NCBI GenBank assembly: GCA_054601695.1
Contig: BAAHQB010000238.1
Coordinates: forward strand, 124,001-188,000
From: Amorphochlora amoebiformis
Taxonomy: Eukaryota; Cercozoa; Chlorarachniophyceae
Length of the DNA stretch: 64,000 nt
Direction of reading: 5' to 3'
Positions 1 to 64,000 of the stretch are shown one piece after another. A model generated the notes under the pieces. It did no database searches and had not been told where the DNA came from. It worked only from the letters and a program-made list of their open reading frames with translations. The position numbers and the translations under genes were made by a program. The stretch's first letter is position 1, and each line of letters starts with the position of its first letter.

Positions 1-460
1 CCTAACCCTAACCCTAACCCTAACCCTAACCCTAACGCTAAACCATAGCACCACTCTGCTGAGGAGTCAATGGTCCTCGGACTAAGACATGCTGAATAAT
101 CTGATTCTAACCCTAACCCTAACCCTAATCCTAACCCTAACCCTAAACCTTATTCCCTAACTCTAACCCTAATCCTAATCCTAACCCTAACTCAACCCTA
201 ACCGAACCCCCCATAGCCCTAACCCTAACCCTAACCCCAACCCTAACCCTTGCCAAAGTCCCCGAACTCGGCTATACAGTAAGCTTATCCTAAGGCTGCT
301 TCTGACCCAAACCCAAACCCCACCGTTGTAACCCTAAAACCAACATAACCCTAAACCTATACCTAACCCTAGCGTTACCCTAAACCTATACCTAACCCTA
401 ACCCTAACGAACTCTAACCTAACCCTAACATAACCCTAACATAATCCTAACCCTAACGTC
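1..460. repeat. Terminal and degenerate CCCTAA telomeric satellite
   Basis: Six perfect CCCTAA units open the window (1-36). A spacer with the sequence GGTCCTCGGACTAAGACATG follows, then degenerate CCCTAA-like units to about 460. The C-rich strand reads 5' to 3' from the left edge, as expected for the left end of a chromosome with TTAGGG telomeres. The perfect run is short, so either the true end lies just outside or the assembly collapsed it. Confidence 0.9.
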
Positions 461-482
461 GTTACAAAGTTGCTCAAGCGAA

Positions 483-650
<168 letters not shown>

Positions 651-699
651 TGATAAAGAGAGAAATAGAGAGAAAGAAAGAGAGTGAATATAAGATAAG

Positions 700-1165
700 T
701 AACCCAACACCTAACGTAACCCTAACACTAACCCTAACGTAACCCTAACCCTAACCCTAACGTAACCCTAACACTAACCCTAACGTAAACCTAACCCTAA
801 CCCTAACGTAACCCTAACACTAACCCTAACGTAAACCTAACCCTAACCCTAACGTAACCCTAACCCTAACGTAACCCTAACCCTAACCCTAACATAAACC
901 TAACCCTAATCCTAACGTAACCCTAACCCTAACGTAACCCTAACCCTAACCCTAACGTAAACCTAACCCTAACCCTAACGTAAACCTAACCCTAACCCTA
1001 ACGTAACCCTAACCCTAACGTAACCCTAACCCTAACGTAACCCTAACCCTAACGTAACCCTAACCCTAACCCTAACCCTAACGCTTAATCCTAATACCTA
1101 ATCGTGACCCAACCCTAACGTAACCCTAACCCTAACCCTAACGCCTAATCCTAATACCTAAACGT
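700..1165. repeat. Variant telomeric satellite with interspersed CGTAA units
   Basis: One to three CCCTAA units alternate with a variant written CCCTAACGTAA through about 450 bp. The pattern is regular, with CGTAA every 12-18 nt, which fits homogenised proximal telomere variants better than random decay. Confidence 0.85.
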
Positions 1166-1438
1166 GACCCAAACCGAAAAGAAATGCTAAAACTGACCCT
1201 TCAGCTGTTCAGCTCCAGCCTGCCCTCGGGTAAGATTATACAAGATCTGGCCCCGACACCCCCACTGGTCTGAAAAACCGTATCCCTAAGCTCACCTCCT
1301 TAGCTCTAAAACGCCTCTGAATAATAGTGTATGTGGGGTCGGAACATAGTGTATGGGTGTGTGTGTTGAGACGAGAGAGAGAGTGTGTGTGTATATGTAT
1401 GTGTGAATGTATGGTTGTGTGTGTGTATATGTATATGG

Positions 1439-1499
<61 letters not shown>

Positions 1500-1555
1500 T
1501 AAAGGCAAAATAAGTTTATCTAGAAAAGCGTCCTTTTTTATTTACTGCTACATGT

Positions 1556-1603
<48 letters not shown>

Positions 1604-1668
1604 TTATATGCTTAGATATAGCACTATACAAAACTAAAAAATTTAGATAATGTTACATAAATCACATA

Positions 1669-1701
<33 letters not shown>

Positions 1702-1760
1702 ATATATATATAACACCTATGCAAAGATAAATTTTGGTCAATCGTGCGGCGCGCGACGAG

Positions 1761-14378
<12,618 letters not shown>

Positions 14379-14418
14379 CATCACGTTTCTACGTAACGGT
14401 GTGCAACTATTACGATAT

Positions 14419-14462
<44 letters not shown>

Positions 14463-14637
14463 GTATACATATGTACATATAGATTCCTGTCTAGATTTAT
14501 GCCTTGGGGTATTCCGAGAGGTAGTTTCGCGATCATATCATGTTGTCTAACCAAGTGTTGGAGACTACACCCCTAGGAAGGATGGGTTATGCCTAGGGGT
14601 ACACGGCTAGAGATTACGGGCTGGGTTACGCCTGGGG

Positions 14638-14712
14638 TACGCATGGGCATGTCACATCAGGTACGCATGGGCATGTCACATCAGGTACGCATGGGCATGT
14701 CACATCATGTTT
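14638..14712. repeat. 24-bp tandem triplication
   Basis: GGTACGCATGGGCATGTCAC followed by ATCA is repeated three times without change. Confidence 0.9.
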
Positions 14713-14819
14713 GGATGTGTAGAACTTAGGTGTTTTTGGTGTTAGGGAGGGCTAGGGTTGGTCTAGGATGGGATAGGGTTAGTTCTTTTTGTTTTTTTGG
14801 AAGATATGATTAAAAAAGG

Positions 14820-15194
14820 AAAAATGGATGGCGGAATATGTGTATGTACGTGTAAATATGTATATATATATATATATATATGCTTAAAAATATGTTATAT
14901 TGTTATAAAATTAATATATATTATGTACCCTAATATATATATATATACGTAATGTGCATGTGTATAGTAAAATGTGTTTATAACCATTTATCACGAGTAT
15001 GCATAATATTACGTATATATATATATATATGCATATATATATATATATATATATATTATCATACTCGTAAATGCATTGTAATGTAACTTACATGCCTTTA
15101 GATATGTATTTATATATATAAATATATATATATATATACATTATGTGTATATATGTATATATATATATATATATATAAATATAAATGTGTGATT

Positions 15195-15230
<36 letters not shown>

Positions 15231-16533
15231 AATATGTACACATATCTACCATCCCACATATACACAAATCACTACTCAAAGGCTCAAATCGTCGAATAGC
15301 ATTCGTACGTTCCGATCCAAGCTATTACATCCTCAACCGGTACTAAACGCTAAAGGCACCCAGACTACCCTTACACGCAATATCTAGAGATATCACAGCC
15401 AAACCATGAAACTAATACACGTCGATACCAGATGCAAATCTCGAGGGAAGATACGGAACCTTCGCAAGAAACCGATACCACCACCACCACCACAACAAAT
15501 GCAACAACACAGACGTCGTCATCGCGATCGCGCCAAGACTATTTTCAATCTCTCAATGTTCGATTAACTTCCAATGCCTGGATGCATGTGGCTTCTAGAA
15601 ATGTCAAGTATATCTCGCACATCATATCTTGAAAGTGTGAAAATCATAGAGTGGTACTAGTGGTACGTATCTCAGGCTGTTGAAGTTCTTGTTGCTATTA
15701 CTAGTATTATATAATATATTTATAGTTGTACGTGTTATATTTATCTAGTTATCCTGAGTGTACTCTAGGTACTACTACTAGTACTAGACTAATTGATATA
15801 GAATAAATAACTTTTTATCTTGATTGTATGACCTCTAGTTGTTTAGACTAGTTGTCGTAGATTCGTTAGATCAGACATAATCTAGTATAGTACTAGATAG
15901 TAAACTACTACTACGGGTATATATAGTTGTAATACTATATTATAGTATCTAGAGTATATATGATCCAGATATGTATTTCTACTATTATCTAGATTATACA
16001 GTAATACTACCTATATCTAGTATATAAATAACTAGTATAATATACTCTAGACTAGGTTATGGTTCAACTTGCACTCAATGGATCAAATTTTTAATCTTAT
16101 CGGATACCCACTAATAGAATCTTAAAGGCAGCATATCATACAAGGCTACCAACTACGGCAAACAATTCTTATGAACGTTTAATTTTTATATTTAATCAAC
16201 ATACACATCCAGCGGCCAATATGCAAACGGGAGATACATATAGATAAACGCGACATATGTATATACACATACAAATGTCATGTATCAATAAAAATTTTAT
16301 CTATATGTATCTGATGTCTAGGATGTGGATAGAAACCGTGTTTATGCACACGTAAGCACTTTGAGTGACTATCTATCACGTACAAAATATCCTTCTGGAG
16401 GTTTAGCTGTATATTAGTGCCATGAGCTCCAGGCCAATTTCCTGAGCAGGAGATGCTTGAGTCGGCAGTGGGGAACAAGTCTTGCAACTCTTTTGTATGT
16501 CTGTTAATGTGGGTGTTTTGTTAGGTTACTTAA

Positions 16534-16570
<37 letters not shown>

Positions 16571-16617
16571 GATATATATATATATATTATATGTGATTGT
16601 ATTTTTACACACACACA

Positions 16618-16671
<54 letters not shown>

Positions 16672-16672
16672 G

Positions 16673-16710
<38 letters not shown>

Positions 16711-16725
16711 CATATAGATATACAC

Positions 16726-16767
<42 letters not shown>

Positions 16768-17340
16768 ACATATAGATATACACATATGTATTGTGTTGTT
16801 TAAATGCTCGTAACACACAGTAGAATATGGCATGCCTTTTCAAATGTTTGCTTAATACGCCACCACGAATGCATATTCATTCAGTCTTTCATATAAATAT
16901 ACTTACATGTACATCTATAATACATATGTGTTAATATCTATGTGTGTATATATATATACATAATATATATATATATATATCCAGCCCTTATTCTCCACTA
17001 GGATAAATAAATGGCGTTAGGGATTCCAACCCTGCTATCCCACCATCGCCCCGGTATACGTCCCACAAGAATAGAACATATATACAACTGCTGTCGACGG
17101 GACAGTTCCCATGATGACCAAAAAATGTTTGGCAGAGAAGACTCCTCATAGCCTATCCCTGCGGCTGTCGGGTGGGTGAGTGTCGGAAAAAACCCACGAA
17201 AACAGTGTTGAACGGTGTCTATCTGTTCGATTTTTGGATCACTCCTTCCGCTAGGTAAGTGAGAATACTGGGGTGAGGGGGATATGTCCTGTTTTAAACC
17301 TTTTAGAATTCTGGCTCTGCCTCGATTGATATACCAAAAC
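14820..17340. other. Intergenic region between convergent genes; CTAG-rich part 15,640-16,070
   Basis: This stretch lies between the 3' ends of the protease (+) and the receptor (-). 15,260-16,500 is nearly free of AT microsatellites. A Thr-rich 66-codon frame (15,432-15,632, including a run of seven Thr) and a splice-bordered frame at 16,412-16,494 are possible but unsupported. 15,640-16,070 has about 16 CTAG tetramers. 17,000-17,340 is single-copy DNA in which I recognise nothing. Confidence 0.5.
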
Positions 17341-17371
17341 TATAGGCTACACATCCATATATATATATATA

Positions 17372-17420
<49 letters not shown>

Positions 17421-17434
17421 AGCACCTGTATGAT

Positions 17435-40351
<22,917 letters not shown>

Positions 40352-40440
40352 GGTTACAGCCGGTCAGAGGAGACGGAAGACAGCCTCTATCTCGTGAAAA
40401 ATGGCAGTTTTCTCAGCTTTTCTGACTCGATCGCAAAGAG

Positions 40441-40590
40441 TTTTAAGATGGTAAAAAGAACGAGTTTGAAGACTTGAAATAGATTAGATGGTTATACTGG
40501 TTAGGGTCAGAAGAATCTTAGAAGATCGAAGCTGAAGGCTTGAAATAGATTAGATGGTAATACTGGTTAGGGTAGTTTTTCAGTTGTTAG
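40441..40590. repeat. Direct duplication upstream of the receptor start codon
   Basis: GACTTGAAATAGATTAGATG followed by GTTATACTGGTTAGGGT is present twice about 75 bp apart, within 250 bp upstream of ATG 40351. Both are in the presumed promoter or leader region. Confidence 0.6.
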
Positions 40591-40745
40591 GTTAGTGTTA
40601 GAGAAAACAATAAATAGGGAGTTTGGGAGCTAGGTCTGTCTTTAAGTCCTTCAGCAGGGGATATTTTGCTTGTTTTCTTGTGACCATGAAAAAATAAATA
40701 CGTTCCAAATAATATGTATATATATATATATTAATAGTACACATG

Positions 40746-40806
<61 letters not shown>

Positions 40807-40841
40807 GGTGTGTGTGTGTGTGTGTGTGTAAGTACATGATA

Positions 40842-40924
<83 letters not shown>

Positions 40925-41014
40925 TATATATATATTATATTTATAATATATATATATATATGATATATAATATATATAATATATAATATATATAATATAT
41001 ATTTATACATATAC

Positions 41015-41056
<42 letters not shown>

Positions 41057-41089
41057 TTTGAGAGGAGAGGGGGCGAAGAGAAGGGAGAG

Positions 41090-41122
<33 letters not shown>

Positions 41123-41313
41123 CACGAGAGTGGAAAAACAGAGGGAGAGAAAAGAGAGAGTTGAGAGGGGAGCGACACCTTCTTTTCCACATTCGTGCTT
41201 CTCGCATGTCGTAAAAAATCCACACTCATTATACGGCGAGTAAACACAACTTCATGTCTCGTAAACCCAAATTTCGCATGTCCCCGGGTCGTTCAATGGT
41301 CGAAATTTATCCT

Positions 41314-43193
<1,880 letters not shown>

Positions 43194-43244
43194 CTACTGT
43201 ATATCGAACACGAAACATACATCAGAGTGTGTGAGATATATATG

Positions 43245-43847
43245 AGATACGTAGTTTTTAAATCATCTAGTGTACACGGTATTAGAATTTAGAAACTATT
43301 ATTCGACTCAAACGCTAAAGACTCTAAAACTAGCTAGAAGCTATATTAGATTACTATCCATTGCCTTTCCAGCAATATATTGCTTCACGAATATTAACTT
43401 TTCAAAACAGAATTTACGATATTAGATTACTCTAGATTACTGTTTAGTGTCAGTTGTAGATATCATGATACCGTTTTTAAGATGATTTTAACAATTGCGA
43501 TTCATGATAAATATTCCACACACATCCTAGACGTCATCGATCATACGGCGATGTAAGTTTTTTGATTCGATTCTACAAGGATATACATCGTCGTACGTGC
43601 GTTAAAATCTAGGCTGAAAACTGCAAAATTACTAGAAAGGAAGACAAGAGTATTTCTAATACATATCTACTTACTAGACCTAGTAAGCTACGGCCACCTC
43701 ATCTGTATCTAAGCGCTGTGTTATAACCTGGGTACTTGAGACTGGGTAATTTAACTCTGGTAACCGATCTGGTACCCTCACACGACGCTGGAAGGCAGCT
43801 CAGGTTCAGGTTCATTATTTTTCTAGATTTAAAAAACTTCGGCTAAA
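43245..43847. other. Single-copy AT-rich region downstream of the transporter
   Basis: Few microsatellites and several CTAG sites; no convincing exon. A short frame opening ATGAACCTGAACCTGAGC on the minus strand near 43,815 ends at a GTACCA donor, but its phase does not match the next candidate exon. Confidence 0.4.
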
Positions 43848-60552
<16,705 letters not shown>

Positions 60553-60913
60553 GGAGGAACCCAACAGATGGCCCGTCAACAGGGCCGATTTTCTAGGGAG
60601 CGGTTTGAATGAAAAACTTGTCGGGGAATTCTGAAGGAGTTTTGAATATTTTAAGGTAAGTTCATCTGAATATCTAATACGGAGTATTACAGATATTGAA
60701 ATAATACATTTACATATTTAACATATATTATCTACGTTGTACATATCTTATGATTCTTATCCTACATATTCATGAATATCGATTTTTGGTGGATTGGTCG
60801 TCGACTCGCCGGTCGTCAACATGGTCTGATCCGTACCCGTCTGCTGGAATGTTGTGGTTATTGTATTTCTGGTTTATATCTGTCAGGCATATATTGCCGC
60901 TGCAGAAAAGAAA
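60553..60913. promoter_or_regulatory. Divergent promoter region of the transporter and gamma-SNAP
   Basis: The start codons ATG 60552 (-) and ATG 60914 (+) face away from each other across 361 bp that contain no microsatellite, in contrast to the introns. AT-rich sequence at about 60,650-60,780 (ATATTTAACATATATTATC) is the only TATA-like candidate. No specific element can be assigned. Confidence 0.55.
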
Positions 60914-61974
60914 ATGGAGGAGGGGAAGAAGTGGTAAGTATACGCATCGACTTTCTCTTCTAGCAGTATTGATGTGCTATGCAGGGAAGGAACGACCCTA
61001 TTTCGCTGGAAGCCCGACTATTTCAGCGCTCAAAAGGCATATGAGGAAGCAGGTACTCCAGCTCTCACTCTTGTTGTTCCCCTCATTTTTTTTTTAACTC
61101 AGCTAAGCTGTTCCGAAAGGGCAGGAACTACACTCGGTGGGTGCAAGCCTTTCATTTCCCTCCGCCACTGTAGCTCTAAAGCAGTCGAATATACTGTCCA
61201 GGTATCTCGTTTCCAAGGAGGCTTTGGCGATCGTTCTGTACAATCAGGGGAGGTATGGAAAGAAGTCAGTAATGCGTTTGAAATGACATGCGAGCTCGTG
61301 ACCACCAGGTTGTTAAAGGGCGCTTCCGAACTGGAGACTGGGGCCCTGGAGGCCATGTCGGAGGTCAAAGACACAAAGCTTCCAACCAAGATCTTAGAGA
61401 AGGCTGCTTCATGGTACAGAGAAAAGGGCTCGATCGACAGGGTATGCCGGCTTGGACCTTTTTTTCCTTGAGACCTCTGCAGATGCGATGACCCCAACCA
61501 AACTGAACCCTTCACCCCTACCCTGACCCCTAGTCATTACTATAATCCAATCCTACTCCAAATAACCTAATTCCAAACATTCCAGTCCTCGCGCACCCTG
61601 GTGAAAGCGGGCAAGATGATGCTCGAATACGACAAGAAATCCGCGGCGAAACTGCTCATCAAAGCGTAAGATGCAACTTAGACTACTCTTTAATGCTTTC
61701 TGCATGTTCTGAGAATGTGACACGCCACAGAGTAACAGCCTATCCCGACCGAAAGGAAGGGGATCCCGTGTCTTCTACGGATACGTACGAGGCATGCGTC
61801 GCTGCCCTGGTTCGCAACGGCCTATTCGACGCTGCGGATGAGTGCGTAAGATTTCAGCTTGATGCGGTACCAAACCATGGCTGGATAGGGGATTAGATCA
61901 GCAATATAGGTGTTGAATGCATGGTATCACATCTGTTTAGGCGCTATATATATATAAATATATATTAATATATA

Positions 61975-62022
<48 letters not shown>

Positions 62023-62108
62023 ATATATATATATAAATGGATGCATATACAATATATAAATATATATATAATATAGTATGTATATATATATATATATATA
62101 TATATAAA

Positions 62109-62144
<36 letters not shown>

Positions 62145-62185
62145 GTGTATTTTTAAATATATTTATAAATATATATATAAGTACG

Positions 62186-62253
<68 letters not shown>

Positions 62254-62332
62254 AAGGGTATATTTTTAAATATATTTATAAGTATATATAAATACATATG
62301 TATACATATATATATATATATATATATGTATG

Positions 62333-62416
<84 letters not shown>

Positions 62417-62542
62417 TATATAGTGAATGTTAGTGGAAATCTTGCATACGTGAATGAATGCATGTAAATTCCTTCACGTTATGTTGGGGTTGATTTTTCG
62501 CTTGTACTACGAGAATAAGACAACATTTGCCAACACACTATC

Positions 62543-62601
<59 letters not shown>

Positions 62602-63104
62602 GATATGAATGTATGTATACATCATTTATATATATATATATATATATACTATATTTATATATGTGTGAAAATATATATTTATTTATAATTATATATATGC
62701 ATATATACATATGTACCATAACCAGCTCAGAAATTCTCAACATAAGCTCGAAAATTGAGTAGGTCTGATATCGCTTGTTTCTCAGCAATGGAAAAGCGAT
62801 TCTGAGTACAATCACAGTATCTGGAAGGCTTGGCTAACTCGCGCGGTACTGAACTCTCCTGACATTCTCGCTTTCCTCCTCTCCTAACATTCTTCCTTTC
62901 CTTACATACACACACACACATCCAAAATATATGCAAATATATACTATATATACGCTTAAAATTCCACATACTGCAAAAGAACACACTCAGACTTACAGTG
63001 TAATTTTAGATCATCCAGCTCGGGAAAGACGACATGAAGGGTGCGTGTAAAATCATCGAGCAAGGATTCAAGGAAGTGCAAGGCTTTAAGGCCTCCGCAT
63101 TTGG
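60914..63104 (+). CDS. NAPG: Gamma-soluble NSF attachment protein (gamma-SNAP), 3' end beyond the window
   Basis: Exons 60914-60933, 60985-61052, 61103-61136, 61174-61441, 61586-61665, 61731-61845, 62786-62845 and 63010-63104 join in phase. The start gives MEEGKKWEGTTLF followed by the family hallmark [16 protein letters not shown]. Then come [96 protein letters not shown] and [20 protein letters not shown]. These match consecutive helical (TPR-like) repeats of gamma-SNAP, a cytosolic adaptor that recruits NSF to SNARE complexes. 61,215-61,315 adds about 30 residues absent from the family and may be an unrecognised intron. The last visible exon ends at GTATGCC; the remaining C-terminal exon(s) lie outside. 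Introns here are short until 61,846, where AT tracts begin again. Confidence 0.88.
61846..62785 (+). other. AT-microsatellite intron of gamma-SNAP
   Basis: About 600 bp of (AT)n and TATAAATATAT, plus a single-copy island (62,420-62,545) with no clear exon. The family alignment leaves room for roughly six residues here, so a microexon is possible. Confidence 0.6.
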
Positions 63105-63109
63105 GTATG

Positions 63110-63715
63110 CCACCTCTCCTCTCTCGCATAAAGAGAAGCGCTCTCTCTACCCTACTCCTCCCCCCTCCCCCCCCCCTCTCACTCCCTATTCTTCCCTCTC
63201 CCTCGCTCTCCTTTTTGTTTGAGCTCTCTTCTCCAAGCTCTCTCTTCGTCAACCTCTCTCTTCTTCAAGCTCTCTCTTTCGAGCTTTTTTGAGCTCTATC
63301 TGATCTTTTTAGAGCTCTATTTGATGGTCTTTTTTTGAGCTCTATCTGATCTTTTTTTTTTTGAGCTCTATCTGATCTTTTTCGAACTCTATCTGATCTA
63401 TTTTTGAGCTCTATCAAATCTATTTTTGAGCTCCATCTAATCTTTTCCGACCTCTATCTGAACTTTTTTGAGCTCTATCTGATCTTTTTCGACCTATATC
63501 TGATCTTCTTTGAGCTCTATCCTTCGAGCTCTATCCTTCGAGCTCTATCCTTCGAGCTCTCTAATGCGAGCTCTCTATTCGAGCTCCACCCACCGAGCTC
63601 TCTCTTTCGAACTCTTTTCTTCGAGACCTCACATTTGAGCCCTCTCTCTCTCTTTTCGGAGTTCTCTCTTGTGTGTCATCGAGTATCTCTTGTCTCTTGT
63701 CATCTATCGCCTCTT
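63110..63715 (+). repeat. Pyrimidine-rich tract with GAGCTCTATCTGATCTTTTT repeats
   Basis: Begins immediately after the donor of exon 63010-63104. CT-rich sequence grades into about fifteen degenerate copies of a 20-25-nt unit, GAGCTCTATCTGATC plus T-run. The long open frame it creates (Ser/Phe/Leu only) is low-complexity. Confidence 0.88.
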
Positions 63716-63727
63716 CGTCGTTTTATA

Positions 63728-63812
<85 letters not shown>

Positions 63813-63822
63813 TATATATATA

Positions 63823-63856
<34 letters not shown>

Positions 63857-64000
63857 CATCACTTCTGACGACCCCTCATGTGATAATATATCTCATATTA
63901 ATGGAATGAGAAGAATGGTAATAATAATAAGAATAATAATAATAATAAATATCTTATTGTGTGATGCTCTGAATATGGGTACAATTTTTTTTTTTTTGTG
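63716..64000. repeat. (AT)n then (AAT)n repeats to the window edge
   Basis: AT dinucleotide to about 63,853, a short single-copy piece, then AATAAT triplets at about 63,920-63,950. No exon seen. Confidence 0.85.

Noticed and set aside
15432-15632. Thr-rich 66-codon frame as a gene
   Set aside because: An ATG and a stop exist, but there is no family similarity and no partner exon; kept only as a note in the intergenic entry.

Overview
The window is eukaryotic nuclear DNA from an intron-rich protist or alga. It starts in CCCTAA telomeric hexamers (1-36) and looks like a chromosome end running inward. No codon or rRNA signal fixes the lineage; a stramenopile-type alga is only a guess. All gene models were assembled by eye from short exons, using splice sites, reading-phase continuity and remembered family motifs. 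Most junctions agree in phase; the ones that do not are stated.

Layout. 1-1,165: telomeric and variant-telomeric satellite. About 1.76-14.4 kb (+): a pepsin-like aspartic protease gene, 5'-truncated against the telomeric satellite and apparently lacking both catalytic Asp motifs. 14.4-17.4 kb: intergenic, including a CTAG-rich stretch. 40.35-17.43 kb (-): about 29 exons of a seven-transmembrane receptor fused to an RGS domain with a long basic Ser-rich tail. 43.2-41.3 kb (-): exons of an unidentified gene. 60.55-43.85 kb (-): about 30 exons of a TauE/SafE-family membrane transporter, with both glycine-rich half motifs present. 60.91 kb to beyond the right edge (+): gamma-SNAP, sharing a short divergent promoter region with the transporter.

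The outstanding feature is the intron content. Introns are filled with (AT)n microsatellite. Next to many exons they carry one to seven partial copies of that exon's edge: the splice site plus about 15-50 nt of exon, separated by (AT)n. Copies are usually tandem and sometimes inverted, and each seems to keep one splice site but not both. Introns also hold interstitial TTAGGG/CCCTAA arrays punctuated by a conserved spacer of about 38 nt, four copies of a dispersed element with tRNA-like A and B boxes, and long purine/pyrimidine tracts. The long Ile-Tyr reading frames scattered over the window are translations of (AT)n and are not genes.
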